From CAIKMD01 sp963740675 (lineage in GTDB: Bacteria; Pseudomonadota; Alphaproteobacteria; ATCC43930; CGMCC-115725), in contig CAVUFS010000001.1 of NCBI GenBank assembly GCA_963740675.1, positions 310,001 through 374,000 of the forward strand: 64,000 nt of DNA, in the 5' to 3' direction. Positions 8,671 through 17,841 of this stretch are shown piece after piece. The notes under the pieces were generated by a model, which was not told the DNA's origin, made no database searches, and saw only the letters and a program-made list of their open reading frames with translations. Every line of letters begins with the position of its first letter. The first letter of the stretch is position 1. The translations under genes were made by a program, and so were the position numbers.

Positions 8671-9861
8671 TTATTCGGCGGCCGCAACATCGCGCCCCGA
8701 AATCGCACTATCCGGAAACTCTTCTTTCAAGCGCGGATAAACCTCGCGCGCAAAGCAACGAATGCCGGCGACGGTCTCCTCATGCTCGAGATGACCGGCC
8801 TGGCCCATCAGCAGCAAATTCCCGAAACCGCCGACATGGTGATAGAAGGTTTTGATCTGCTCGAACACTTTGTCGGGCGTGCCGCAGAACATCGTGCCGT
8901 TGGCGATGGCGCCGTCGACCGTGGTGTTGGCGCCGAAATTGCCGAAACCGCCGCCGGCCGCATCGCCCAGCATCATCTTCACGTTCATCGCGATGGGACT
9001 GTAGCCCGCCGGATTGCGGAACCAGGGCGAGACCTTGTTCGCGGTGATGTACCAGAGCAGCTTCTCGGCGCCGGCGCGCGCCTTGGCGTCGCTGTCGGCG
9101 ACATAAACCATCGCCGCATAGGCGAGGCGATTGATCGGCACGTCCTTGCCCTTGCCGGCATCGCGCCAGCCTTTGCGATAGGAATCGTAGATCGCCGGCG
9201 TGCCTTTGAAGCCGGTGAGAAATGTCGCCTGGATATAGCCATGCGCACCGACCTGACCCGCGCCGCCGGGACTTGTGGTCGACACCCAGACCGGTGGATG
9301 CGGCGATTGATAAGGCCGCGGCCAGATATTGATGTTGCGGTGATGGAAGAAGCGGCCCTCGAAGCTCGTCGGCCCGTCATTGCTCGTCCAGGCCTGCACG
9401 ATGAGGTCGAGCGCTTCCCAATGCCGCTCGTTCATGCGCACGGGATTGCTGTTCGCCGGCAGGATCTCGGTCGGCACGCCGCGTACGAAACCGGCCTCGA
9501 GCCGCCCTTTCGACAGCACATCGATCAGCGCCATCTCTTCGGCGACGCGGACCGGCTGGCGGCGATTGGCGATCGGGTTGCCGAGGATCAGCAGCCGCGC
9601 CTTATGCGTCAGCCGCGCGAGCGCGGCGAGCACCAGCGGCGCCGCCGGATCGACGCAAGTCGCCGATTGATGATGCTCGTTGAGCATGATGTTAACGCCT
9701 TCCTCCTCGGCGATCTGCCATTCGCGGAGGAAGCGGTCGTAAAGCTCGGCGCCTTGCTTCGGATCGTAGAGCCGGTTCGGCAAAGTGACGCGGATCGACT
9801 CGAATTCATCCTGCGGCGGCAGGAAGGGATAGGCGTTCTCGCTGAAATGCCAGGCGCGCAT
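8671..9861 (-). CDS. LLM-class flavin-dependent oxidoreductase
   Basis: A 396-aa luciferase-like monooxygenase with the motifs MLNEHHQSATCVDPAAPLVL, RVAEEMALIDVLSKGRLE and WPRPYQSPHPPVWV that mark the TIM-barrel FMNH2-binding site. It is homologous over its full length to the frameshifted copy at 5922-7101 and to the gene at 15884. The upstream alpha/beta hydrolase ends only 3 bp before it, so the two are translationally linked. This LLM-hydrolase pairing recurs at 15884-17825. Substrate unknown. Confidence 0.88.
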   Translation of the reverse strand: MRAWHFSENAYPFLPPQDEFESIRVTLPNRLYDPKQGAELYDRFLREWQIAEEEGVNIMLNEHHQSATCVDPAAPLVLAALARLTHKARLLILGNPIANRRQPVRVAEEMALIDVLSKGRLEAGFVRGVPTEILPANSNPVRMNERHWEALDLIVQAWTSNDGPTSFEGRFFHHRNINIWPRPYQSPHPPVWVSTTSPGGAGQVGAHGYIQATFLTGFKGTPAIYDSYRKGWRDAGKGKDVPINRLAYAAMVYVADSDAKARAGAEKLLWYITANKVSPWFRNPAGYSPIAMNVKMMLGDAAGGGFGNFGANTTVDGAIANGTMFCGTPDKVFEQIKTFYHHVGGFGNLLLMGQAGHLEHEETVAGIRCFAREVYPRLKEEFPDSAISGRDVAAAE

Positions 9862-9864
9862 CGG

Positions 9865-10644
9865 TCAGGCTCCTTGGCCGAGGAAAGCGGCGAGCGTCGC
9901 GGTGAAAGCTTTCGGTTGCTCGATATGCGGCAGATGGCCGGCTTCGGCGATGGTCTCGATGCGCGCCCCGGGCACGAGCTTCGCATAGCGATCGAGATAC
10001 CCGGCCGAGACCAGCCCGTCGCTCGCGCCGCGCAAGAACAAAACCGGCATCGTCAGGCGATGCAGCCGGTGCTTGAGCTTCGGATTGTGCATGTAGGGTT
10101 CCCAGACGAGCAGGGCGAGCGTCTCGTTGTTGCGCGCGATGACGCGCATCTGCTCTTCCGAAAGCTTGGTGAGATCGACCTTCGCTTTCGCCGGATCGTG
10201 GAAGCGCATGCGATCGAGCGCCTCGGTCGAGTGCGCGAAGATATCGGGAATGTCGAGCTGCTTCGGGCCTCCGGTCTTCACGCCGACCGGTCCGATGAGC
10301 GCGATCTTGTCGAAGCGTTCCGGCGATTTGGTCGCCATTTCCGCGGCGATCCAGCCGCCGATCGACGCGCCGACCAGTGTCACACGCTTCAAATCGAGCT
10401 GGTCGATCAGCTCGAGATAGATATGCGCGATGTCGTCGATGCTATCGATCCAATCGGGCAGGCTCGAATAGCCAAAGCCGGGATGCGCGGGTGCAATCAC
10501 GCGATGGTGCTCCGCGAGCAAGCCGACGAAGGCATCGTCCGGGGAAAAACCACCGCCGCTGTGCAGAAAAAGCAATGCCGAGCCCGCACCGGTCTCATGC
10601 AGCTCGAGTTCAACATCGCCGAGTTTCAGCATCTGCCGCTTCAC
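9865..10644 (-). CDS. Alpha/beta-fold hydrolase
   Basis: A 259-aa serine hydrolase. The nucleophile elbow GASIGG, the acid in GASDGLV and the histidine in AGHLPH give a complete catalytic triad. The family includes meta-cleavage-product (C-C bond) hydrolases and carboxylesterases. The GTG start at 10644 is chosen because GGAGG lies 5 nt before it; an ATG at 10668 and an ATG at 10632 are in the same frame but lack a well-placed site. It sits between the VWA gene and an LLM gene on the same strand and probably processes the LLM product. Confidence 0.83.
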   Translation of the reverse strand: MKRQMLKLGDVELELHETGAGSALLFLHSGGGFSPDDAFVGLLAEHHRVIAPAHPGFGYSSLPDWIDSIDDIAHIYLELIDQLDLKRVTLVGASIGGWIAAEMATKSPERFDKIALIGPVGVKTGGPKQLDIPDIFAHSTEALDRMRFHDPAKAKVDLTKLSEEQMRVIARNNETLALLVWEPYMHNPKLKHRLHRLTMPVLFLRGASDGLVSAGYLDRYAKLVPGARIETIAEAGHLPHIEQPKAFTATLAAFLGQGA

Positions 10645-10676
10645 GCGAGCCTCCGATTCTCGTTTCAACCACTATT

Positions 10677-11393
10677 TCATCGTGTGGCGTTCGAGGCAAG
10701 GCTGGGTGGCGCGATGCCCGAGATTTCAGTCACCAGTTTATGGAGGATCGCATCAGCGAAATTGTCATAGCTGTCGACGCTGATGACGAAGGCGCCGGGC
10801 CCACCGATGACGCTGTTGCGGTAATAGGCGTCGAGGCCAGGCTCGATCCAGGTGATGGGCAACCCGTTGATGGTAATGCCGCCCTTGACCGCCTCGTCGC
10901 GCGCGCTCTCGGCGAGGCGCCCGGCATTGTTCGAGCCGTCGCCCGAGATATCGATGACGCGCCGCGTTCCGCGGAACGGGCTTGCCGCCAGCATCGCGAT
11001 GCCGTCATCGATGGCGCCGCTGAGCGAGGTGCCGCCGCCGTAAAGCTGGCGGTGGCTGGCATCGATCGCATCGGCCAGCGCCTGCGCCGAGGCGGCGTCG
11101 GAGATGCGCGTCCAGGGGATCACCTGCACATGAAGCCGAGGGCCGGTCCACTGCACCATGGTCACCGCGATCGCGTGATCGGCGCCTGCGGCAACGGCCT
11201 CCATCACCTCGCGGCTGCGAAAGGCCTCCGCATAGCCGTGTTTCTGCAGATCGAAGCGTGTCTGATCGACGCTGCCCGACGCATCGACGGCGAGGACAAG
11301 GGTGAGATCAACGGGCAACCCCGGCGCCTGGGCGCGCACCGTAGATCCGGCGAAAATCAGTAGGGCGGCGAGGACGAAGGCCCTAAGCTTCAT
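10677..11393 (-). CDS. DUF1194 / von Willebrand factor A domain protein, exported
   Basis: A 238-aa protein with a signal peptide (residues 1-22) followed by a VWA fold. The metal-ion-dependent adhesion motif is AVDASGSVD near residue 35, with GGGTSLSGAI and DISGDGSNN as the later metal and core segments. These features match DUF1194, an alphaproteobacterial family of unknown function. It starts 34 bp from the divergent dehydrogenase gene and lies 32 bp upstream of the hydrolase, so it could head that operon, although no metabolic link is evident. Confidence 0.8.
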   Translation of the reverse strand: MKLRAFVLAALLIFAGSTVRAQAPGLPVDLTLVLAVDASGSVDQTRFDLQKHGYAEAFRSREVMEAVAAGADHAIAVTMVQWTGPRLHVQVIPWTRISDAASAQALADAIDASHRQLYGGGTSLSGAIDDGIAMLAASPFRGTRRVIDISGDGSNNAGRLAESARDEAVKGGITINGLPITWIEPGLDAYYRNSVIGGPGAFVISVDSYDNFADAILHKLVTEISGIAPPSLASNATR

Positions 11394-11427
11394 GCGGCGA
11401 TATTAGACCGGCGGCGGGAGGACAGCG

Positions 11428-12324
11428 ATGGGCGAAGAAATCGGCTTTGTCGGCCTCGGCAATATGGGCGGGCCGATGGCCAATCGCCTGATCGATGCCG
11501 GTCATCGTCTTGCGGTCTATGACATTCGCGATGAGGCGATGGTGCCGCTCGTCGTACGCGGCGCTGCACAGATGAATTCGTCGCGCGCCGTTGCCGATAC
11601 GTCTGATATCGTCTTCTTCAGCCTGCCCGAGCCCAAGGATGTCGAGGGCGAGGCGCTCGGCCCGGCGGGCGTTGCCACGGGACGGCGCGCCAAGATTTTC
11701 GTCGATCTCTCGACCACCGGCCCGCGCATGACGGCACGCGTGGCCGCGGGCCTGACCGAGCGCGGTATCGCAATCGTCGATGCTCCGGTCTCGGGCGGTG
11801 TCGCCGGGGCGAAGAAGGGCACGCTCGCGGTGATGGCGTCGGGCCCGCAGGTGCTGATTGAGCGCGTGCGGCCGTTGCTCGCGATCTTCGGCAAGGTGTT
11901 CCATGTCGGCGAGCGGCCGGGCATGGGCCAGGCGATGAAGCTCTGCAACAACGTCCTCTCCGCCACGTCGATGGCGGTGACGGCCGAGGCGATGGTGATG
12001 GGCGTCAAAGCCGGGCTCGACCCGGCGCTGATGCTGGAGGTCATCAATTCCGGCACTGGCCGCAACACCGCGACCGAGACGAAATTCCCGAACGAGGTGA
12101 TCACGCGCCGCTTCGCCCAAGGCTTCTATACCGGGCTCATGTACAAGGATGTGCGGCTCTGCCTCGAAGAGGCTGAAGCGCTGCAGGTGCCGATGTGGGT
12201 CGGCAGCGCGGTGCGCATGATGTGGCAACTCGCCAATAGCGAGCTCGGCCCGCAATCCGATTTCACCGAGATCGTACGCCTCATCGAGGATTGGGCCGGC
12301 GTCGAGGTGAAGGCCGGGAACTAA
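11428..12324 (+). CDS. 3-hydroxyisobutyrate-dehydrogenase-family NAD(P)-dependent oxidoreductase
   Basis: A 298-aa beta-hydroxyacid dehydrogenase: N-terminal Rossmann motif GLGNMGGPMANRL at residues 7-20, substrate signature DAPVSGGVAGAKKGTL, and the catalytic lysine in GQAMKLCNN. The family oxidises short beta-hydroxyacids such as 3-hydroxyisobutyrate, tartronate semialdehyde or gamma-hydroxybutyrate. GGGAGGA precedes the ATG. The next gene, a metallo-lactonase, starts 11 bp after its stop, so the two form a small operon; hydroxyacid and lactone chemistry would fit together. Confidence 0.85.
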   Translation: MGEEIGFVGLGNMGGPMANRLIDAGHRLAVYDIRDEAMVPLVVRGAAQMNSSRAVADTSDIVFFSLPEPKDVEGEALGPAGVATGRRAKIFVDLSTTGPRMTARVAAGLTERGIAIVDAPVSGGVAGAKKGTLAVMASGPQVLIERVRPLLAIFGKVFHVGERPGMGQAMKLCNNVLSATSMAVTAEAMVMGVKAGLDPALMLEVINSGTGRNTATETKFPNEVITRRFAQGFYTGLMYKDVRLCLEEAEALQVPMWVGSAVRMMWQLANSELGPQSDFTEIVRLIEDWAGVEVKAGN

Positions 12325-12335
12325 CGGAGGCGGCG

Positions 12336-13124
12336 ATGGAATACGAGGTCTACGCCATCCGCTATGCGCATCACGAGCGGCGCGCGGCTGAGAATTTTCT
12401 CGGCGGCGATCCGCATGATGCGCCGATGCCGCTCGATTATTTCGTCTGGGCGATCATTGGCGGCGGCAAGACTTATGTCGTCGATACCGGCTTCGGCGCA
12501 GAGCAGGCGCGGCTGCGCAAGCGCGAATTGCTACGGTCGCCGGTCGATGGATTGAAGGCGATCGGCATCGATCCGACGACGGTCGAAGACGTGATCATCA
12601 CGCATATGCATTACGATCACGCCGGCGGGCTCGATCTCTTTCCCAATGCGAACTTTCATATCCAGGATCGCGAGATGGCTTTCGCGACCGGTCGGCCGAT
12701 GTGCCATCACACTTTCAGCCATTCGCTGGCCGTCGATGATGTGGTCGGCATGGTAAGGCGCGTCTTCGCCGGCCGTGTGCGCTTTCACAATGGCGATGAA
12801 GAAATTGCGCCGGGTCTCAGTCTCCATTTCATCGGCGGCCATACAATGGGGCTGCAAAGCGTGCGCGTGATGACGAACCGCGGCGCGGTGGTGCTTGCGT
12901 CCGATGCGGCGCATCTCTACGCGCATCTCGAGCAAGGCCGCGCTTACCCGATCGTCTACAACGTCGCCGAAATGCTCGAGGGCCACGCCACGCTGCGGCG
13001 GTTGGCCTCCACGTCTCGGCATATCGTGCCGGGCCACGATCCGCTGGTCGCGAAACTCTATCCGGCAGCGCGCAGCGGCCTCGACGGCATCGTCATGCGG
13101 CTCGATGTCGAGCCCTCGGACTAA
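12336..13124 (+). CDS. MBL-fold metallo-hydrolase, N-acyl-homoserine-lactonase-like
   Basis: A 262-aa metallo-beta-lactamase-fold enzyme. The dinuclear zinc motif THMHYDHAGG is near residue 90, with further ligands in GGHTMGLQS, ASDAAH and PGHDP. Length and motif spacing match the AttM/AiiA lactonase branch that opens homoserine or butyrolactones. The start at 12336 follows CGGAGG by 5 nt, which excludes the longer frame reaching back into the dehydrogenase. It overlaps the convergent pepN by 4 bp. Quorum quenching is possible, but the coupling with a hydroxyacid dehydrogenase suggests a catabolic lactone instead. Confidence 0.83.
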   Translation: MEYEVYAIRYAHHERRAAENFLGGDPHDAPMPLDYFVWAIIGGGKTYVVDTGFGAEQARLRKRELLRSPVDGLKAIGIDPTTVEDVIITHMHYDHAGGLDLFPNANFHIQDREMAFATGRPMCHHTFSHSLAVDDVVGMVRRVFAGRVRFHNGDEEIAPGLSLHFIGGHTMGLQSVRVMTNRGAVVLASDAAHLYAHLEQGRAYPIVYNVAEMLEGHATLRRLASTSRHIVPGHDPLVAKLYPAARSGLDGIVMRLDVEPSD

Positions 13125-15775
13125 GCCGAGAGACTCTTCGAGGCCATCTCGTAAGTGTTCTTGCTGAGCGAGGGCAGCGCCAGCGTGCGTTCGAGCTCGC
13201 GCTTCATCAGCGCCTGTCGGCCGCTATTGTGACGTCGCCACTGGCCGAGCGGCTGGATTAGGCGCGATGCCATCAGCGGGTTGAGCGGATCGAGCGTGAT
13301 CACCTGATCGGCGAGGAATGCATAGCCGGCGCCGCTAGCATCGTGGAAGCGGAGCTGATTGGCCTGCGTGAAAGCGCCGACCAGCGAGCGCATGCGGTTC
13401 GGGTTTTTGATCGTGAACGCGGGATGATGGGTCAGTTCCTTGACCCGGGCCAGCGTGCCGGGCAGCGAAGACATCGCCTGCAGGCTGAACCATTTGTCGA
13501 CGACCAGCTCGTCCCCTTTCCAGCGCTCGTAGAAGCTTGCGAGTGCTTCGGCGCGGGCTGGCTGGTCGAACTCGTTGAGGACCGACAGTGCGGCGAGCAC
13601 ATCGGTCATGTTGCCGCCTTTGTCGAATTGCGCCTTGGCACGCGCGATATCGCCGTTCCCGAACGCGAGATAGCCGAGCGCGACATTGCGCAGCGTGCGC
13701 TTGCCGATCGCCGTGCCGTCGGCGCTGTAATGTCCACGATCGATCAGCCGGTCGTAGAGCGCGGCGAATTCGGCCTCGAGGGACGAGCCGATCTGCCGCC
13801 GGGCGAAATCGCGTGCAGCATGAATGGCATCGACATCGACGACATCCATCTGGTCGGCGAGGAAGGATTCCGAGGGCAGGCTGAGCTGCTCCGCCGTGAA
13901 AGCCGGATCGCCATCCGCCGCGGCAAGGGCGCGCCGCATCTGATCGACAAGCGCGGAATCGAGCGCGAGCTTATCGCCACGGCGATGCGCGGCGACCATG
14001 CCGAGCAGCAGATGCGTCGCGACCTGTTGCCCCGCTTCCCAGCGTGCGAAGGGATCGGTGTCGTTGAGCGCGAGGAATTGCTGACGCTCGAGCGGGATGT
14101 TCTTCAGCTTCACCGGCGCCGAGAAACGGCGCAGCAGCGACGGCGTCGGCTTGCTTGGCACGTCGACGAAACGGAAAGTGTGCTTGGCCTCGCCGAGCAC
14201 CAGCACGCGCGTGCCGGGCGTTGCGTTGCTTTCGCTCTCGAGCCGCGTCGCCTGCTCTTTGCCGTCCGCGCCGATCAGCCCCATCGCGATCGGCACGACC
14301 AGCGGCTGCTTGGTCGTCTGGCCCGGTGTCACCGGCGTCGCTTGCGACAGCGTAAGGTCGTAGATTTTTCCCGCCGCGTCGTAGCGATCCTCGACCATGA
14401 GCTCGGGCGTGCCGGCCTGCTTGTACCAGGCCAGGAAATGCGAGAAATCGGCGCCATTGGCGTCGGCCATCGCCGCGACGAAATCCTCGATTGTCACCGC
14501 CTGACCGTCATGACGCTTGAAATAAAGGTCCATGCCTTTACGGAAGCCGTCCTTGCCGAGTTGCGTCTCGATCATGCGCACGACTTCTGCGCCCTTGTTG
14601 TAGACTGTCGCGGTATAGAAATTGTCGATCTCGATGTATTGCGCCGGCTGAACCGGATGGGCGAGCGGTCCGGCATCCTCGGGGAATTGCGCCGCGCGCA
14701 GCCGTCGCACATCGCCGATGCGCTTCACCGCGCGGCTGCCCATATCGGCGGAGAATTCCTGGTCGCGATAAACGGTGAGGCCTTCCTTCAGCGAGAGCTG
14801 GAACCAATCGCGGCAGGTGATGCGGTCGCCGGTCCAATTGTGGAAATACTCATGGCCGATGACGGATTCGATGCCCTGAAAATCGACATCGGTCGCGGTC
14901 TCGGGCTTCGCCAGCACGTATTTCGTGTTGAAGATGTTGAGACCTTTATTCTCCATCGCGCCCATGTTGAAGTCGCTGACGGCGACGATGTTGAACACGT
15001 CGAGATCGTAGGCGAGACCGAATTTCTCTTCGTCCCAGCGCATCGCATGCTTCAGCGATTCCATCGCATGCGCGCATTTGTCTTCATCGCCCCGCCGCAC
15101 CCAGATCGCGAGCGGCACGGTCTTGCCGGTGCTGGTCTTATAGCTGTCGCGGACCGGCACGAGGTCGCCGGCAACGAGCGCGAAGAGATAGGACGGCTTC
15201 GGAAAGGGATCGACCCATTTCGCCCAGTGGCGGCCGTTACTGCTGTCGCCTTGATCGGCGGGATTGCCGTTCGACAGCAGCACCGGGTAGCGCGTCTTGT
15301 CGGCGACGATGGTCGTGGTGAAGCGCGCCATCACATCGGGGCGGTCGAGGAAATAGGTGATGCGGCGGAAACCCTCGGGCTCGCATTGGGTGCAGAAATT
15401 GCCGCCGGATTTGTAGAGGCCCGACAGCACCGTGTTGTTCTGCGGCTCGATTCGCGTCTCGATGTCGAGCGTGAATTCGTCCGGCACCGAGGCGATGGTC
15501 AGGGTTTCATCGTCGACGACATAGCGGTTCGGTCCCAGGGTCTCGCCATCGATGGCGAGCGAGACCAGCTCCAGCTCGCGTCCGGCAAGCTTCAGCGGCG
15601 CGTGTGGCTCATTGACCGCGGGATTGCGCCGCACCGATAGCCGCGACTTGACGCTGGTCTTCTCCTCGCCGAGCTCGAACACGAGGTCCACTTCGTCGAT
15701 CAGAAAAGCGGGCGCTTGGTAGTCGGCAAGGCGGATCGGCTGATGGGGGGCCAAATCACGCGAGGCATCGGGCAT
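13121..15775 (-). CDS. pepN: Aminopeptidase N
   Basis: An 884-aa M1 zinc aminopeptidase of the gammaproteobacterial/alphaproteobacterial PepN type. The substrate-recognition motif GAMENKG is near residue 273 and the zinc site HEYFHNW near residue 306, with the downstream glutamate in LKEGLTVYRDQEF. The C-terminal helical domain is complete (DUF3458-type region, then the Ig-like and armadillo parts). It removes N-terminal residues from peptides in the cytoplasm and is a housekeeping gene among the catabolic ones. No strong ribosome binding site precedes the ATG. Confidence 0.95.
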   Translation of the reverse strand: MPDASRDLAPHQPIRLADYQAPAFLIDEVDLVFELGEEKTSVKSRLSVRRNPAVNEPHAPLKLAGRELELVSLAIDGETLGPNRYVVDDETLTIASVPDEFTLDIETRIEPQNNTVLSGLYKSGGNFCTQCEPEGFRRITYFLDRPDVMARFTTTIVADKTRYPVLLSNGNPADQGDSSNGRHWAKWVDPFPKPSYLFALVAGDLVPVRDSYKTSTGKTVPLAIWVRRGDEDKCAHAMESLKHAMRWDEEKFGLAYDLDVFNIVAVSDFNMGAMENKGLNIFNTKYVLAKPETATDVDFQGIESVIGHEYFHNWTGDRITCRDWFQLSLKEGLTVYRDQEFSADMGSRAVKRIGDVRRLRAAQFPEDAGPLAHPVQPAQYIEIDNFYTATVYNKGAEVVRMIETQLGKDGFRKGMDLYFKRHDGQAVTIEDFVAAMADANGADFSHFLAWYKQAGTPELMVEDRYDAAGKIYDLTLSQATPVTPGQTTKQPLVVPIAMGLIGADGKEQATRLESESNATPGTRVLVLGEAKHTFRFVDVPSKPTPSLLRRFSAPVKLKNIPLERQQFLALNDTDPFARWEAGQQVATHLLLGMVAAHRRGDKLALDSALVDQMRRALAAADGDPAFTAEQLSLPSESFLADQMDVVDVDAIHAARDFARRQIGSSLEAEFAALYDRLIDRGHYSADGTAIGKRTLRNVALGYLAFGNGDIARAKAQFDKGGNMTDVLAALSVLNEFDQPARAEALASFYERWKGDELVVDKWFSLQAMSSLPGTLARVKELTHHPAFTIKNPNRMRSLVGAFTQANQLRFHDASGAGYAFLADQVITLDPLNPLMASRLIQPLGQWRRHNSGRQALMKRELERTLALPSLSKNTYEMASKSLSA

Positions 15776-15883
15776 GGGATTTCACCGGAAAAAATGGGCG
15801 AAAGGAGAATGTAGTCTGTGCGGCCCCCGAGTTGAAGGTGTGCGAGGTGCGGCGCATACTCTGCAACAAGAGCGAGGAGCGCC

Positions 15884-17008
15884 ATGAAGTTCAATTTTTT
15901 CCATCTCATGCCCTGGCCGGATTACCCGCGCGAGCCACTGGAATGGCCGGTCAGCAACAAGGAATTCGATGCCGAGCGCGGCCGCCAGCTTTATGCCGAT
16001 TACATCGACACCATGGCCTATGCCGAGGAATGCGGCTTCGATTCAGTTGGCTGCAATGAGCATCATTTCAGCCCTTATGGGTTGATGTCGAACCCGAATC
16101 TGATCGCGTCCTCGCTCGTCTACCGCACGAAGCGCGTCAATCTCGCGATCCTCGGCAATCTTGTGCCGCTGCTCAATCCGATCCGCGTCGCCGAGGAATA
16201 TGCGATGCTCGATGTGATGTCGGGCGGGCGGGTCATCGCCGGCATGATGCGCGGCATTCCGCATGAATACATCGCCTATAACGTGCCGCCGTCTGATTCG
16301 CGCGAGCGGCTGCGCGAGGCGGTTGCCCTCATCATCAAGGCCTGGACCGAGCCCGAGCCTTTCGGCTGGGAGGGCGAGTTCTATCAATTCCCCTCGGTCT
16401 CGATCTGGCCGCGGCCCTATCAGAAGCCTTATCCGCGCTTGCTGATGTCGGGGACGAATGAGGAATCGGTCGAGTTCGTGGCGGAGCATCGCGCCAAGCT
16501 CGGCATCGTCCTGATCGCCGATCTCAAGGTCGCACGTGGCAATATCGATCACTACTACAAGACATCGCGTGCCTATGGCTGGGAGCCGACGCCCGAGGAC
16601 ATCCTCATCGGCCATCACACCTGCATCGCCGACAGCGATGAAGAGGCGCGCGAGCATATGCGCAAGGGCCTCGAATATTTTCACCACATCCTGATGCGGC
16701 CACAGCGCAATGCGCAGCAGCTCGTCATTCAGAAGACGCGCTATTACCAGCGCGAAGGCTCGAGCGACCGGTTCGAGGCGCGGCTTGCCACGTTGCGTGC
16801 GCGCAGCCTCGAAGAGCAGATCGAATCCGGCTCAATCTATTGCGGCAGCCCGGAAACGGTGGTCGAGCAGATCAAGCGCGTGCATAAGGCGCTGGGTCAC
16901 GGGGTCGAGCAATTCACGATGAAGGTCGGCAACATGCCGGATAAGGTCGTGCGCCACGGCATGGAGCTGTTCCGCGAGCGGGTGCAGCCCGCGCTCAAGG
17001 ACCTATAA
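15884..17008 (+). CDS. LLM-class flavin-dependent oxidoreductase
   Basis: A 374-aa luciferase-like monooxygenase beginning MKFNFFHLMPWPDYP. Motifs GCNEHHFSPYGLM, RVAEEYAMLDVMSGGRV and IWPRPYQKPYPRLLM match those of the LLMs at 5922 and 8671. GAGGAG lies 5 nt before the start. It is followed after 10 bp by an alpha/beta hydrolase and 16 bp later by a cupin, a compact plus-strand operon. The enzyme needs reduced FMN from a reductase not encoded here. Confidence 0.88.
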   Translation: MKFNFFHLMPWPDYPREPLEWPVSNKEFDAERGRQLYADYIDTMAYAEECGFDSVGCNEHHFSPYGLMSNPNLIASSLVYRTKRVNLAILGNLVPLLNPIRVAEEYAMLDVMSGGRVIAGMMRGIPHEYIAYNVPPSDSRERLREAVALIIKAWTEPEPFGWEGEFYQFPSVSIWPRPYQKPYPRLLMSGTNEESVEFVAEHRAKLGIVLIADLKVARGNIDHYYKTSRAYGWEPTPEDILIGHHTCIADSDEEAREHMRKGLEYFHHILMRPQRNAQQLVIQKTRYYQREGSSDRFEARLATLRARSLEEQIESGSIYCGSPETVVEQIKRVHKALGHGVEQFTMKVGNMPDKVVRHGMELFRERVQPALKDL

Positions 17009-17018
17009 GGAGCGCGTC

Positions 17019-17825
17019 ATGGCATTCGAACGCAAAGAATCCCGCGTCGGCTCCGGCCCGATCAGCTATTTCGTCGGCGGCAGCGGCGAGCCGCTGCTCT
17101 ATCTCCACCCCGCCGCCGGTATCGGCATCAGCAAGCCGATCGAGGCGCTGGCGCAAACCCGTACCGTCTATATGCCGATCACGCCCGGCTTCGACGGCAC
17201 CGCGCCGCATGAGTTGATCAGATCGATGGAAGCGCTGGCCGATGTAGCCGCGTCCTTCATCAATGTCGCGATCGGCAAACGCTGCGACGTGATCGGCGTG
17301 TCCTTCGGTGGCTGGGAAGCACTCTGGCTCGCGGTGAAGCATCAGGACAAGATCGATCATCTTGTGCTCGAAGTGCCGGCGGGCGTGCCCGCGGGCGGCA
17401 AGGGCGGGCTGCCGACCGATCCCGCGGAAGCGCGCCGCAAGCTCTTCGCCTATCCCGATCGTGCGCCGCCGATGACCAAGCCGATGGAGCAGGTGCAGGG
17501 CAATCGTCGCATGCTCGATCATTACGGCGCCGGGTCTCTAGCCGACGGCACGCTGTCGGGCCGCGTTGCCGAGATCAAAGCGCCGACGCTGATCCTCATG
17601 GGCACGAAGGACGAGATCATCCCGCCAGAGACCGGCCGCTATCTCAAAGGCGCGATCGCCGGCTCGCATCTCTCGTATATCTACGATGCCGCGCATGTGA
17701 TCGAATCCGATCAGCCCGAGCGGGTGCTGCGCATTGTTTCATCGTTCCTCGAGCGGGGCGACGCCTATATCGTCAATTGGGGCTCATCGAGCGCATCCGC
17801 CGTGCCCGGCGGCGTGCGCCGCTAG
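17019..17825 (+). CDS. Alpha/beta-fold hydrolase
   Basis: A 268-aa hydrolase with nucleophile elbow GVSFGG near residue 95, the acid in MGTKDEIIP and the histidine in DAAHVIESD. AGGAG sits a few bases before the ATG. It belongs to the same superfamily as the hydrolase at 9865 but is not a close copy. Placement between an LLM and a cupin suggests action on the oxygenated product, for example ester or C-C hydrolysis; the substrate is not known. Confidence 0.84.
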   Translation: MAFERKESRVGSGPISYFVGGSGEPLLYLHPAAGIGISKPIEALAQTRTVYMPITPGFDGTAPHELIRSMEALADVAASFINVAIGKRCDVIGVSFGGWEALWLAVKHQDKIDHLVLEVPAGVPAGGKGGLPTDPAEARRKLFAYPDRAPPMTKPMEQVQGNRRMLDHYGAGSLADGTLSGRVAEIKAPTLILMGTKDEIIPPETGRYLKGAIAGSHLSYIYDAAHVIESDQPERVLRIVSSFLERGDAYIVNWGSSSASAVPGGVRR

Positions 17826-17841
17826 GGCGGAAGGAGAAAGC

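Noticed and set aside
8782..10770. Long open frame of about 660 codons on the plus strand
   Set aside because: It runs antisense to an LLM, a hydrolase and part of the VWA gene. Its composition is rich in Arg, His and Asp with no domain, the normal mirror of GC-biased codons.
13343..15640. Open frame of about 765 codons opposite pepN
   Set aside because: Antisense mirror of a clear aminopeptidase N gene; no ribosome binding site or recognisable motif.
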